DNA from: Pseudanabaena sp. UWO311 | GTDB lineage: Bacteria; Cyanobacteriota; Cyanobacteriia; Pseudanabaenales; Pseudanabaenaceae | Reading direction: 5' to 3' | Length of the DNA: 64,000 nucleotides | Assembly: GCF_006937785.1 (NCBI RefSeq) | Contig: NZ_SJEE01000027.1 | Location: 1 to 64,000, forward strand | Part shown: positions 8,049-19,038 of the stretch, piece by piece | Position numbering within the stretch: the first letter of the stretch is position 1 | How the letters are laid out: every line of letters starts with the position of its first letter | The notes under the pieces: generated by a model | Told to the model about the DNA's origin: nothing | The model's input: the letters and a program-made list of their open reading frames with translations, nothing else | Database searches by the model: none | Program-made: the position numbers and the translations under genes

Positions 8049-8103
8049 AAAACCCCAAAAGGTAAACTGCCCGCGTAGCGGGCAGTTTACCTTTTGGGGT
8101 TTT
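8049..8103 (+). terminator. Perfect 26-bp-stem hairpin after petM
   Basis: Arms start AAAACCCCAAAAGGTAAACT and end with the complement TTTTGGGGTTTT; the tip is CCCGC-GTA-GCGGG. The outer A/T pairs give a U run in the transcript, so it should terminate petM. Confidence 0.8.
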
Positions 8104-8339
8104 AAAAGTAGTAGGGTGTGTTACGTAACGCAATCTCTGTTTTTGACAGTTGCGTTACCGTTAAGAGTAGCGCACCTTACTTTAAATAGTATCTGGCACA
8201 ACTTTGACTATCCAATAGTCTGCCAATACAAACATGTTTTTCATATAACAAAGCAGGAGATTCTTAGCATAGCGTCACCTGCTTTGTTCTTTTCAGTTCG
8301 GTAAACCACACTATAGCCATTGCAACCATTTCGGTTAAA
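8104..8339. other. groS upstream region with repeat and stem-loop
   Basis: This gap holds GGGTGTGTTACGTAACGC followed by an inverted TTGCGTTA about 30 bases later, a pattern common in cyanobacterial intergenic repeats. An 11-bp stem (AACAAAGCAGG / CCTGCTTTGTT, 8247-8288) with a 20-base loop is followed by CTTTT and may end a small RNA or read-through from petM. Confidence 0.5.
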
Positions 8340-8366
8340 TTAGCACTCAGTCACCTAGAGTGCTAA
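8340..8366 (+). promoter_or_regulatory. CIRCE operator (HrcA binding site)
   Basis: TTAGCACTC, nine bases, then GAGTGCTAA: an exact match to the CIRCE inverted repeat consensus. It lies 48 bases before the groS start, so HrcA should repress the groS-groL operon until heat shock. Confidence 0.95.
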
Positions 8367-8414
8367 ACAACTCTAGACAAAGCCAAAAAATGCTAGTCAA
8401 CTGAGTGAATACAA

Positions 8415-8726
8415 ATGGCAACAACGACATTAAACGTAACTACCGTAAAGCCTTTAGCCGATCGCGTATTTATTAAAGTAAGCGCTAAAGAAGAAAAAAC
8501 CGCTGGTGGAATTTTCTTGCCTGAGACCGCAAAGGAAAAGCCCCAAGTTGGCGAAATCGCCGCAGTAGGTCCTGGCAAACTCGATGACAAAGGCGAGCGC
8601 CAAGCCCTCGAAGTCAAAGTTGGAGACAAAGTTTTGTACTCCAAATATGCTGGAACTGATATCAAACTAGGCACAGACGAATATGTGCTGCTAACAGAAA
8701 AAGATATTTTAGCGATCGTTGCATAA
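8415..8726 (+). CDS. groS: GroES co-chaperonin
   Basis: A 103-residue Hsp10 that caps the GroEL chamber. It shows the family pattern: LADRVFIKV near the N-terminus, the mobile loop around [19 protein letters not shown], the GPGK roof segment and [12 protein letters not shown]. It is first in the operon, downstream of a CIRCE element and 118 bases before groL. Confidence 0.98.
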   Translation: MATTTLNVTTVKPLADRVFIKVSAKEEKTAGGIFLPETAKEKPQVGEIAAVGPGKLDDKGERQALEVKVGDKVLYSKYAGTDIKLGTDEYVLLTEKDILAIVA

Positions 8727-8730
8727 TCAC

Positions 8731-10479
<1,749 letters not shown>

Positions 10480-10513
10480 TCATTAAAAAAGGTTTGTAGA
10501 GCGAATCTTTTTT

Positions 10514-10554
10514 AAAACAAGAAAGGGAGTGCAATGCGCTCCCTTTCTTGTTTT
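10514..10554 (+). terminator. Terminator of the groS-groL operon
   Basis: A 16-bp perfect stem (AAAACAAGAAAGGGAG and its complement) followed by a T run, about 35 bases after the groL stop. Confidence 0.85.
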
Positions 10555-10556
10555 AA

Positions 10557-10712
10557 TTGTTACGTGGAACTCAGATGATGAATCTCTTACCGCTAGCGTG
10601 GCAGGGCAACTACGGGGGAACCAATTTAAATTCTGTAGGTGCTGTGCCCCCGTGCAAGCCATAGATTTTTGCTGTCTCAGGAATTCCTTCTACGTAACAT
10701 CAGTTGTTATTA
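10557..10712 (-). repeat. Dispersed ~155-bp repeat, copy 1
   Basis: The run of blocks ACGTGGAACTCAGATGATGA, GCTAGCGTGGCAGGGCAA, GCTGTGCCCCCGTGCAAGCC and AGGAATTCCTTCTACGTAAC matches, as the reverse complement, the element at 25809-25994. The right end TAACATCAGTTGTTA is the counterpart of the terminal AACGTCAGTTATTA there; the left end is eroded. There is no coding capacity. Confidence 0.8.
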
Positions 10713-10734
10713 CGCAGATATGTGAGGTGTAGGG

Positions 10735-11994
10735 ATGCTCTGGAAATCGATAGACAATGATCAGTTGCGCTTAGAGTGGAATTGGCTGCAAAGCGTTGCT
10801 ATTTTTATGGTGATTAGCAATGTTTTTATGCCACTTTTTATGTTTGCACTGGCTTTGAGAGTTCTAATTTTTCATGGATGGAGAGCGATCGCCACACCAG
10901 TTAATCGTGCTTATTTTTGGCTATCTCTATGGATGATCTTCACTACTATCATTGCTTTCAACCCAGCCACAGCTGCTGCTGGATTAGCTAATTTCTTGCC
11001 ATATTTTCTCTTGGCTGCCACTACTAGTTACATCATCCGTACCCCTACTCAATTTATTCATTTTCTCTGGCTACTAGTGCTGAGTTCCATAATGGTAAGT
11101 GGATTTGGGCTATTACAGGCAGTTCTTGATCGACCCGATTGGATTTTTCCGAAAGTGATTTTTGATAGCTATCCGATCCCGATGGGATTTAGTCCCGATC
11201 GCCGCATTCAGTCATTTTTCGGTCATTTCAATGAAACAGCTGCTTACTTCTTAATGATATTACCGATTGCTTTTCATTTTGCCCTTGGCAAAGTCAAAAG
11301 TATTTCTAAATCCCAACAGGTGATCGCTGCTATTGCTTTAGCATTAGGAACTTGTGTGCTGATCCTGACTAGTTCACGGAATGCTTGGGGAATTGCCGTA
11401 GTCGGCGCTGTTGTCCTAACTCTCTACTACCGTCAATGGAAACTTGTTTTAGGCTTTGGAATTGTTTTGACAATCATTGCTTGGGGGGTGTTTGGACAAA
11501 AATTTGGCTTGGGTGGTGAAGCAGTGCGATCGCTATTACCAGAAGGATTTGTCAATCGTTTAGTTAGTAGTATCGATCCCCAATTAGGTGACTATGCTTC
11601 CACGGCTGGTCGTCTCAATGCTTGGCAGTTTGCACTTTCTCTAATATCTCAACATCCGCTCCAAGGTTGGGGGTTACGCAATTTCCCTCTGGTGGCTCAG
11701 TCCATTGGCTATGACTTGAGAGGATTACCACATGAGCATAATTTATTTTTAGCGATCTCTATTGGTTCGGGAATTCCTGCGCTGTTGGGATTTGTTGGTA
11801 TCATCGGTTGGACAATCTGGATATCTCTCAAATCCGCGATCGCTAAAGATACGGAAGGCATGATAGTCGTAGTCGTGATCAGCGTTATGCTTTTTTTGAT
11901 GTCAGGTTGGTTAGACTTAGTACTCTATGAACCACGTCTAAGTATGTTGTTATGGTTTTTGCTAGGCGGCATGTATGGCTTAAAACCCAAATAA
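10735..11994 (+). CDS. O-antigen ligase family membrane protein
   Basis: A 419-residue multi-spanning inner-membrane protein with about ten hydrophobic segments and one large periplasmic loop. The loop has GFSPDRRIQSFFGHFNETAA, then a C-terminal AGRLNAWQFALSLI and PHEHNLFLAIS; these match the Wzy_C / O-antigen ligase fold, where R and H residues handle undecaprenyl-linked sugars. It therefore probably polymerises or ligates glycans from a lipid carrier. A second, more IctB-like member is at 30235. Its stop codon lies inside the next hairpin. Confidence 0.75.
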   Translation: MLWKSIDNDQLRLEWNWLQSVAIFMVISNVFMPLFMFALALRVLIFHGWRAIATPVNRAYFWLSLWMIFTTIIAFNPATAAAGLANFLPYFLLAATTSYIIRTPTQFIHFLWLLVLSSIMVSGFGLLQAVLDRPDWIFPKVIFDSYPIPMGFSPDRRIQSFFGHFNETAAYFLMILPIAFHFALGKVKSISKSQQVIAAIALALGTCVLILTSSRNAWGIAVVGAVVLTLYYRQWKLVLGFGIVLTIIAWGVFGQKFGLGGEAVRSLLPEGFVNRLVSSIDPQLGDYASTAGRLNAWQFALSLISQHPLQGWGLRNFPLVAQSIGYDLRGLPHEHNLFLAISIGSGIPALLGFVGIIGWTIWISLKSAIAKDTEGMIVVVVISVMLFLMSGWLDLVLYEPRLSMLLWFLLGGMYGLKPK

Positions 11995-12029
11995 ATAAAA
12001 GCGGCGCGAAGCGCCGCTTTTATTTATTT
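11989..12029 (+). terminator. GCGC-GAA-GCGC hairpin overlapping a stop codon
   Basis: Perfect 19-base arms (AAATAAATAAAAGCGGCGC and complement) with a GAA loop. The TAA stop of the ligase-like gene (11992-11994) is inside the left arm and a T run follows, so it is probably its terminator. Confidence 0.8.
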
Positions 12030-12071
12030 TTTAGTAGGATAGGCAATGCCAACCTAAACCCCGAACAAGAG

Positions 12072-12096
12072 AAAGGCGGTGCTTCATGTCGCCTTT
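12072..12096 (+). terminator. Second terminator-type stem
   Basis: AAAGGCG / CGCCTTT stem with an 11-base loop and a following T run. It stands between the convergent gene ends at 11994 and 12102 and works best on the plus strand. Confidence 0.5.
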
Positions 12097-12101
12097 TTTA
12101 T

Positions 12102-12656
12102 TTAGCCTAGCGCAGGGATAACTCTGGGTAGTTCAAGGCGTTGTTGCTGAGCCGCAGGACGACGGGTACGACCTGAGAGACGGAAACTGAGGCTTTGCAG
12201 CTCGATGTGCAATTGTCGGTTTTCTTTTTGCAGGGCTTCGATCTTTTGTTTGATCGGGACAATCCGCTCGGCAAACTTAGCACGGTAAATATTTGGCAAC
12301 TCCTGCACGACTTGCTCTAGCATCCGATTGCGATCGCCCATTTCTTGGATCGTGTGACGCAATTCTAAGGCTTCACGATCACGATCTTGGATTAGGGCTT
12401 GAGATAAAATTAATTGATTTTCAACCATAGCAAGCTTTTCTGCCAAACAGCGCATCTCTTCTGAATGATGCTCATGTACCTCTGCATTTGGCAAAAAGGC
12501 TGTATTTCCCTTTACCAAACGAAAAAGCTCTTCAGAAAGCTGCTGTACTAACAGATCCTTTTGTTCTAGATCAACCTTAAGTAAATTAATTTCCTTCTGA
12601 AGGTTGGCTGTCATGTCTTCTGAGGCATTTGTGAGGGCATTTACTGTGGCATTCAT
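12102..12656 (-). CDS. Coiled-coil protein of unknown function
   Basis: A 184-residue soluble protein. Residues 15-60 and 70-150 are rich in Leu, Glu, Gln and Lys with heptad spacing (QKEINLLKVDLEQKDLLVQQ; KQKIEALQKENRQLHIELQ), so two coiled-coil segments are predicted. The tail (about 155-184) is basic and Pro-rich (SGRTRRPAAQQQRLELPRV). No catalytic motif and no signal peptide. It may be a cyanobacterial structural or scaffold protein; I do not recognise a named family. Confidence 0.7.
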   Translation of the reverse strand: MNATVNALTNASEDMTANLQKEINLLKVDLEQKDLLVQQLSEELFRLVKGNTAFLPNAEVHEHHSEEMRCLAEKLAMVENQLILSQALIQDRDREALELRHTIQEMGDRNRMLEQVVQELPNIYRAKFAERIVPIKQKIEALQKENRQLHIELQSLSFRLSGRTRRPAAQQQRLELPRVIPALG

Positions 12657-12754
12657 AGGTGCAATTCATTTAGGGAATTTAGGCTAAGATATATATCACA
12701 AAAGTTCTCGATTGGCAATTTATATTTATTGACGGCAGCAATTCTCCCTTTAAA

Positions 12755-12844
12755 AATTGTTTTTTTGAAAGTCTGACGTAGGCAGACTTTCAAAAAAACA
12801 ATTCTGTGTTTTCCAGTGCCGCAGGCACTGGAAAACACAGAATT
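12755..12844. repeat. Two linked long hairpins (first pair)
   Basis: Hairpin a (12755-12803) has 21-base perfect arms beginning AATTGTTTTTTTGAAAGTCT; hairpin b (12800-12844) has 21-base arms beginning AATTCTGTGTTTTCCAGTGC and a GCA loop. They share the AATT at the junction. GGTCTCATAA follows. Confidence 0.85.
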
Positions 12845-12896
12845 GGTCTCATAATGAAAATGGCTGTGTAGCCGAATCAACGATTCTCATTATGAC

Positions 12897-12992
12897 AATC
12901 GGCTTTGATGCAAGTTCACCAGCGGCGAACTTGCATCAAAGCCGATTTTGTTGTTTTTTAGCATCGTAGGTGCTAAAAAACAACAAAATCGG
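12897..12992. repeat. Two linked long hairpins (second pair)
   Basis: Hairpin d (12897-12947) has 21-base arms beginning AATCGGCTTTGATGCAAGTT; hairpin e (12942-12992) has 22-base arms beginning CCGATTTTGTTGTTTTTTAG. They share CCGATT at the junction and are followed by GGTCGCATAA, almost the same trailer as the first pair. Confidence 0.85.
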
Positions 12993-13104
12993 TCGCATAA
13001 ATATAGAGTTGCTAGAAGCAAACATTATTTATCCACTAAAATGATATTTTTGTGCGATAATTTTGATCTAAATGCATAAAGAGCTTTTCTTGTGAGCTTG
13101 ATAT

Positions 13105-14493
13105 ATGAACATATGGCAATTTAAAGATGAAATTTTGAGCTTAGTGCAAAAATATAAACCCCATGTCGATTTTTTTGCGATTCGGTTAGAGCGATCTCAA
13201 GGGGCGGATATTTTTTTACGCAGCGGTAAAGTTGAAACTTTGAGTACAGGTATTTCGATTGGTGGACAGGTGAGAGCCTGTCATCGGGGCGGATGGGGAT
13301 TTGCGAGTTTTAATGATCTACATAGTTTGGAAGCCAAACTCAAGGAAGCGATCGCATCGGCAAAATGGGTTGGTAGTGAAGAAACGGTACTTGCAGCTGT
13401 CGAGCCTGTACAAGCAAAGGTATCTCTGATTAAAGAAAATCCGCATCAAATTGAACTCATTGACAAAAAGAATTTGTGCGCCCATTACACCGATATTTTG
13501 CACTCGGTTTCTGATCGCGTAGTTAGTACGTCTGTTCGCTATGGAGACTGCACGCAGCAGGTAGTTTTTGCTACATCCGAAGGTACGATGATTGAGCAAG
13601 AATGGGCTGACTGGGAATTACGATGCTCCGCGATCGCAAGGGATGGAGAAACAATACAAACTGGTCGCGAAACTTTCGGTTCAAGAAGTACTTATACAGA
13701 TTTGCTCAATTTGGATCAACAAGTAATTGGTGCGGCTCAACGCGCTCTTAGTTCGCTAGATTTACCCACTGTGCAAGGGAATACCTACACAGTAGTCATT
13801 GATCCGATTTTGGCAGGATTGTTTGTACATGAAGCATTTGGACATCTATCTGAAGCAGATATGCTCTACGAAAATCCCGACATGTTAGAAACCATGAGCA
13901 TTGGCAGAAGATTTGGCTCCACGGATTTACAAATTTTTGACGGAGCTGCTAATCCTGACCATCGCGGTAGCTATCTCTATGACGATGAAGGTGTACCTGC
14001 GACGACGACACAATTAATCGAAGATGGCGTATTGGTTGGAAGATTACATTCGCGGGAGACAGCAGGTAAATTGGGTGAAAAAGTAACTGGTAATGCGCGA
14101 TGTTTGGATTATCATTATCCACCAATCGTAAGAATGACGAATACTTGGATTGGGAGAGGTCAAACATCTGTTGCCGATTTGTTTAATGATATTCCGCTTG
14201 GTGTTTATGCCAAAAACTGGCAAGGTGGTATGACTAATGGAGAAATGTTTACCTTTACCGCAGGTGAGGCTTGGATGATTCGCAATGGTAAAATCGCTGA
14301 GCCTGTCAAGGATGTGACGCTCTCAGGAAATGCTTTTGAGACATTGCAAGATATTGAGGCGATCGGCAATGACTTTGTATGGGACGAGTCAGGTGGCTGC
14401 GGTAAAGGAGGACAAAGTGGATTAGCGGTGGGTTGTGGTTCGCCAAGCTTAAGAATTAAGAATGCGATCGTAGGAGGTGATGCTCATGGCTAA
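13105..14493 (+). CDS. tldD: TldD-type metalloprotease
   Basis: A 462-residue cytoplasmic zinc metalloprotease of the TldD/PmbA family; TldD and its TldE/PmbA partner form a heterodimer that degrades small peptides and processes antitoxins or RiPPs. The zinc motif HExxxH is present as HEAFGHLSEAD (about residues 245-255), which marks the catalytic TldD subunit. The N-terminal part shows the family strand pattern (RLERSQGADIFLRSGKVETL) and the C-terminus has GEAWMIRNGKI. No TldE gene is adjacent. It overlaps the sensor-kinase start by eight bases, suggesting coupled translation. Confidence 0.92.
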   Translation: MNIWQFKDEILSLVQKYKPHVDFFAIRLERSQGADIFLRSGKVETLSTGISIGGQVRACHRGGWGFASFNDLHSLEAKLKEAIASAKWVGSEETVLAAVEPVQAKVSLIKENPHQIELIDKKNLCAHYTDILHSVSDRVVSTSVRYGDCTQQVVFATSEGTMIEQEWADWELRCSAIARDGETIQTGRETFGSRSTYTDLLNLDQQVIGAAQRALSSLDLPTVQGNTYTVVIDPILAGLFVHEAFGHLSEADMLYENPDMLETMSIGRRFGSTDLQIFDGAANPDHRGSYLYDDEGVPATTTQLIEDGVLVGRLHSRETAGKLGEKVTGNARCLDYHYPPIVRMTNTWIGRGQTSVADLFNDIPLGVYAKNWQGGMTNGEMFTFTAGEAWMIRNGKIAEPVKDVTLSGNAFETLQDIEAIGNDFVWDESGGCGKGGQSGLAVGCGSPSLRIKNAIVGGDAHG

Positions 14494-16114
14494 AGTCAAG
14501 ACAGAACTCAAGGAAGTTAACCTTCAATTAGTACAAACGATCGCTGATCAACAATTAACTGAAGATCGCTTGAATTTGCAGCTCAATCGCTTAAGGCTGA
14601 TGTACGAATTTGTATCAGCATTGAATGCTGCGCAATCAGTTAATGAAATTTATCAAATTGCGTTAAATGGAATCTGTACGGCTCTACGAACTTCGCGTTC
14701 TGCCGTGATTACAACTCTTGCTAATCATTGTGTGCAATATCAGGAATCTGTAGGAATTAGTCAAGATTACAGGCAATCTATTGAAGCATTCTTTGAAGAT
14801 TCATCTCATCAAGTTGAACTCAAATTTAGACCTTTTCCTTACTGTGCGATATTTCCTAGCGATCGCATCTTACAAAATATATGCCTAGCTGAAAGTATCG
14901 GAGCCTTAGCCGTATTTCCCTTAGAATACGAACGTCGTCATTTGGGAGATATTGTCGCGTATTTCGATGCGCCAAGGCAATTTACAGAAGAAGAAGTCCA
15001 GCTAACACAGACAATTGTTACTTATGTTGCGATCGCGCTAACCAGAAAGCAAGCTGAACTAGCACTCAAAAGCAGTCAACAATTTATTCAACGAATTGCA
15101 GATACAACTCCAAATATTCTCTATATTTACGATCTTGAAGAACATCGTAATATATATTGTAATCAAGCTATTACTCACCTTTTGGGATACCCCCCCTCAG
15201 AGATTCAGGCTATGGGTAACTTACTACTCAATGAGGTTATTCATCCTGATGATTTAGAAAGAGTAAAAGAACATTACGAACTTATTCAGAATAGAAGACT
15301 GGAAGAAAATCCTGAAGATTTATTTCTCTTTGAATATCGAATGCGAGATATTCATGGCAAGTGGAAATGGTTCTATAGTCAAGAAACTGTTTTTTTTCGT
15401 AATGCAGATGGTACTGTTAAACAAACAATTGGTGCGGCATCTGATATCACGAAGTTAAAAGAAGTTGAATCAAGTTTGCAATCTTCACTTGCGGACAAAG
15501 AGGTTCTATTAAGAGAGGTACATCATCGGGTTAAAAACAATCTTAGTGTAGTTGATAGCTTGCTATCAATGCAAGCTCGTTATATAAATGATGCAGAAGC
15601 TTTGAGAGCAATTTCCGATAGTCAACGACGGATTCATACAATGTCGTTAATTCATGAGCAATTATATCAATCTCATGATGTGGATAAGGTTGATTTTTGT
15701 GAATATCTACAGCGTCTAGTTGGGAATCTCTATAGCTCCACAAGTTTTAATACTAGCCAAGTTGAATTAAAATTAGATGTTAAGCCAACTCAATTGAATA
15801 TTGATACGGCAATTTCCATGGGATTAATTGTGAATGAACTATTAACAAATGCTTTTAAGTATGCATTCCCAAATAATAATGTAGGCTTAATTGAAGTGAT
15901 TTTATATAAATCGATAGATGATGACAACTTACATTTAATCATTCGTGATAATGGAGTTGGGATTCCTGAAAATATTGACTTTAAAGCAACTGCTTCTCTT
16001 GGTTTAAGACTGGTACGTATTATGACTCAACAATTGCGAGCTAGCTTAGATTTATCTTGTTCATCTGGCACAAGTTTTCATTTTACTTTGAACCCAAATC
16101 TCTGCAAAACCTAA
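14486..16114 (+). CDS. GAF-PAS sensor histidine kinase (HisKA_2 type)
   Basis: A soluble two-component sensor of 542 residues. The ATG at 14486 is preferred: AGGAGG sits 9 bases before it (14471-14476), inside tldD. Order of domains: helical linker (10-45), GAF (about 45-190), PAS with PAC (about 200-330), HisKA_2 phosphoacceptor box with REVHHRVKNNLSVVDSLLSM (His near 346), then a HATPase_c domain with NELLTNAFKYAF, DNGVGIP and LGLRLV. No response-regulator gene is adjacent. The bound signal is unknown; GAF and PAS could bind a chromophore or small ligand, but no bilin-binding Cys is evident. Confidence 0.88.
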   Translation: MAKVKTELKEVNLQLVQTIADQQLTEDRLNLQLNRLRLMYEFVSALNAAQSVNEIYQIALNGICTALRTSRSAVITTLANHCVQYQESVGISQDYRQSIEAFFEDSSHQVELKFRPFPYCAIFPSDRILQNICLAESIGALAVFPLEYERRHLGDIVAYFDAPRQFTEEEVQLTQTIVTYVAIALTRKQAELALKSSQQFIQRIADTTPNILYIYDLEEHRNIYCNQAITHLLGYPPSEIQAMGNLLLNEVIHPDDLERVKEHYELIQNRRLEENPEDLFLFEYRMRDIHGKWKWFYSQETVFFRNADGTVKQTIGAASDITKLKEVESSLQSSLADKEVLLREVHHRVKNNLSVVDSLLSMQARYINDAEALRAISDSQRRIHTMSLIHEQLYQSHDVDKVDFCEYLQRLVGNLYSSTSFNTSQVELKLDVKPTQLNIDTAISMGLIVNELLTNAFKYAFPNNNVGLIEVILYKSIDDDNLHLIIRDNGVGIPENIDFKATASLGLRLVRIMTQQLRASLDLSCSSGTSFHFTLNPNLCKT

Positions 16115-16221
16115 AACATGTCAACGTAAACATAATTTCCGCGCCAAAGTTTAATAGGATCAATAATATAGCTATCCTCAGCAGATTATGAGAGTGTGCC
16201 CCAGATGGTCATAAATAGCTA

Positions 16222-16307
16222 GGCACAATTAAATATAAGCCCCACAATCTGCACCGCCCACGCAGCGGGCGGTGCAGATTGTGGGTTCTGGCTTTTTAAT
16301 TGTGCCG
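16222..16307. repeat. Nested hairpin with GCACAATTAAATATAA leader
   Basis: The inner stem CCCACAATCTGCACCGCCC / complement (16241-16285) encloses ACGCAGC. Outer arms GGCACAATTA / TAATTGTGCC enclose it. The leader GCACAATTAAATATAAGCC and the AATCTG...CAGATT stem part recur at 23332-23400, so these two are copies of one element. Confidence 0.75.
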
Positions 16308-16365
16308 AGGTACTTACTCTTGCAATCTGCTATATCTCAAATTACAGAATCAGAAATAACGACGT

Positions 16366-18966
16366 ATGTTATCAGCCTACCGTGACCATGTTGCCGAACG
16401 CGCCCAGCAAGGGATACCCCCTCTGCCCTTGAATGCCCAGCAAGCTTCGGCACTTTGTGATTTATTACAAAAGCCTCCAGCAGGTGAAGAGGAGTTTTTA
16501 CTATCGTTACTGCGCGATCGCATTCCCCCAGGAGTCGATCAGGCTGCATATGTCAAAGCAGGATGGCTAACAGCGATCGCTAAGGGTGAATTGACATCAC
16601 CATTGGTGACACCGTCAAGAGCCGTGGAATTGCTTGGCACGATGGTCGGTGGCTATAACGTGCATACTCTAATCGATTTACTAGAAAATGATGATTTAGG
16701 CGATCTTGCTGCAACTGCTCTCAAGAAAACGCTCCTAGTATTTGATGCCTTCAATCAAGTTTTGGAATTATCTAAAACTAACGCTAGAGCCAGAGGCGTA
16801 ATCGAGTCATGGGCAGCAGCCGAATGGTTCACCAGTCGCCCCATATTACCTGAGACTCTCACTGTAACCGTTTTTAAAGTAACAGGTGAAATCAATACCG
16901 ACGACTTTTCACCAGCTTCTCAAGCATTCTCACGTCCTGACATTCCCCTCCATGCGCTCTGTATGTTGGAATCAATGATGCCCACTGGTCTAAAAACCAT
17001 TGCTGAACTTAAGAAAAAAGGACATCCTGTCGCTTTTGTCGGTGATGTTGTGGGAACTGGTTCTTCGCGTAAATCAGCGATTAACTCGGTGCTGTGGCAT
17101 ATTGGCAACGATATTCCCTTCATACCTAACAAGCGATCGGGCGGCGTAATTCTCGGTAGCACGATTGCGCCGATTTTCTTTAATACTGCCGAAGATGCGG
17201 GTGCTTTGCCGATTCAATGCGATGTCTCTAAACTAGAAACAGGCGATGTAATTACGATTCACACTCGCGAAGGCAAAATCACTAACGCGGCTGGTGAAAC
17301 TCTCTCTACTTTCAGCCTCACCCCCGACACGATCGCAGATGAAGTTCGCGCTGGTGGTCGCATACCTCTGTTGATCGGTCGCAGTCTTACCGCCAAAACT
17401 CGTCAAGCGATCGGTTTACCCGCCAGCGATATTTTCATCCTTCCCTCCACACCTACTGACACAGGCAAAGGTTACACCCTCGCTCAAAAAATGGTGGGCA
17501 AAGCTTGCGGTGTGGCTGGTGTGCGCCCCTATACTTCCTGCGAACCATTGATGACGACCGTTGGTTCTCAAGATACAACTGGCCCAATGACCCGTGACGA
17601 GTTGCAGGAACTCGCCTGTTTAGGATTTAGCGCTGACTTAGTGCTTCAGAGCTTTTGCCATACGGCGGCTTATCCTAAACCCACCGACATTAAAACCCAT
17701 AAAGAACTTCCTGATTTCTTTGCAACCCGTGCAGGTGTTGCCCTGCGTCCCAATGATGGCATTATCCATTCTTGGTTAAATAGAATGCTCCTACCCGATA
17801 CCGTCGGCACTGGTGGCGATTCCCATACTCGTTTTCCCTTGGGTATTTCCTTCCCCGCAGGTTCAGGACTAGTCGCCTTCGCCGCCGCCTTGGGAATCAT
17901 GCCTCTCGATATGCCTGAATCCGTATTAGTGCACTTCACAGGTAAGTTGCAACCTGGGGTTACCCTGCGCGATGTCGTGAATGCGATTCCCTACATTGCC
18001 ATTCAAAAAGGGTTGCTGACCGTTGAGAAGAAGAACAAAAAAAATGTCTTCGCTGGTCGAATCATGGAAATCGAAGGTTTACCCGATCTCAAGGTCGAAC
18101 AAGCCTTTGAACTCACCGATGCCACCGCTGAACGTTCATGCTCTGGCAGCACGATCAAGCTCAGTACGGAGACAGTTGCCGAATATTTGCGATCAAATGT
18201 CGCCTTAATGAAGAACATGATTGCTCGTGGCTATAGCGACGCTAAGACTTTATTGCGTCGTATCGCCAAAATGGAAGAATGGTTAGCTAATCCTGTTCTG
18301 ATGGAAGCCGATCCCGATGCTGAATATGCCGAAATCATCGAAATCGATCTCAATGAAATCAAGGAGCCAATTGTGGCTGCACCCAACGATCCTGACAATG
18401 TGAAGTTACTCTCAGAAGTAGCAGGCGATCGCGTGGATGAAGTGTTTATCGGTTCCTGCATGACCAACATTGGTCACTATCGCGCCGCCGCTAAGGTTCT
18501 CGAAAAGGAAGCCGCCGTGAAAGCACGTCTCTGGATAGCACCACCGACACGCATGGATGAGTTCCAACTCAAGGAAGAAGGGATTTATAGTACTTTCGGT
18601 GTAGCTGGAGCAAGAACAGAAGTCCCTGGCTGCTCTCTCTGCATGGGCAATCAAGCTCGTGTTGCTGATGGCGCGACGGTCTTCTCCACGTCTACCCGTA
18701 ACTTCAATAACCGCATGGGCAAAGACGCTCAAGTCTATCTCGGTTCGGCTGAGCTAGCGGCGGTCTGCGCCTTGCTAGGTAAGATTCCGACAGTGGAAGA
18801 ATATCAAGCGATCGTCACTAAGAAGATCGATCCTTTTTCCAGTGAACTCTATCGCTATCTCAACTTCGATCAGATCTCTAATTTTGAAGATCAAGGTCGG
18901 GTGATTGCGCTAGAGGATATGCCTCGCATTGAGGACATTTTGGGGATGCCTGTAGCAAAGCGTTAA
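16366..18966 (+). CDS. acnB: Aconitate hydratase B
   Basis: An 866-residue [4Fe-4S] enzyme that interconverts citrate and isocitrate in the TCA cycle. The AcnB type is shown by the order of domains: N-terminal HEAT-like domain ([20 protein letters not shown]), swivel domain with [17 protein letters not shown], then the three catalytic aconitase domains. The cluster cysteines are in [13 protein letters not shown] (near residue 698) and [13 protein letters not shown] (near 755 and 758). Length and motif order match Escherichia coli AcnB. It is monocistronic, with a hairpin terminator directly after it. Confidence 0.97.
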   Translation: MLSAYRDHVAERAQQGIPPLPLNAQQASALCDLLQKPPAGEEEFLLSLLRDRIPPGVDQAAYVKAGWLTAIAKGELTSPLVTPSRAVELLGTMVGGYNVHTLIDLLENDDLGDLAATALKKTLLVFDAFNQVLELSKTNARARGVIESWAAAEWFTSRPILPETLTVTVFKVTGEINTDDFSPASQAFSRPDIPLHALCMLESMMPTGLKTIAELKKKGHPVAFVGDVVGTGSSRKSAINSVLWHIGNDIPFIPNKRSGGVILGSTIAPIFFNTAEDAGALPIQCDVSKLETGDVITIHTREGKITNAAGETLSTFSLTPDTIADEVRAGGRIPLLIGRSLTAKTRQAIGLPASDIFILPSTPTDTGKGYTLAQKMVGKACGVAGVRPYTSCEPLMTTVGSQDTTGPMTRDELQELACLGFSADLVLQSFCHTAAYPKPTDIKTHKELPDFFATRAGVALRPNDGIIHSWLNRMLLPDTVGTGGDSHTRFPLGISFPAGSGLVAFAAALGIMPLDMPESVLVHFTGKLQPGVTLRDVVNAIPYIAIQKGLLTVEKKNKKNVFAGRIMEIEGLPDLKVEQAFELTDATAERSCSGSTIKLSTETVAEYLRSNVALMKNMIARGYSDAKTLLRRIAKMEEWLANPVLMEADPDAEYAEIIEIDLNEIKEPIVAAPNDPDNVKLLSEVAGDRVDEVFIGSCMTNIGHYRAAAKVLEKEAAVKARLWIAPPTRMDEFQLKEEGIYSTFGVAGARTEVPGCSLCMGNQARVADGATVFSTSTRNFNNRMGKDAQVYLGSAELAAVCALLGKIPTVEEYQAIVTKKIDPFSSELYRYLNFDQISNFEDQGRVIALEDMPRIEDILGMPVAKR

Positions 18967-18972
18967 AATTAT

Positions 18973-19014
18973 GTAGGGTTTGCAGTTTACCTATAGGCAA
19001 ACTGCAAACCCTAC
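18973..19014 (+). terminator. Terminator-type hairpin after acnB
   Basis: A 16-bp perfect stem (GTAGGGTTTGCAGTTT and complement) seven bases after the acnB stop. There is no long T run, so efficiency is uncertain. Confidence 0.6.
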
Positions 19015-19038
19015 ACGAATTTTTGAAAGGAACATTCT

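Larger units (their letters stand above)
12657..13104. other. Intergenic region dominated by linked hairpins
   Basis: Nearly 450 bases separate the divergent coiled-coil gene and tldD. Most of it is the chain of hairpins at 12755-12992; the last ~110 bases are AT-rich tldD promoter and leader. Nothing coding was recognised. Confidence 0.6.

Noticed and set aside
8247-8292. Riboswitch upstream of groS
   Set aside because: A single stem with an unstructured loop and CIRCE nearby; no known aptamer pattern.
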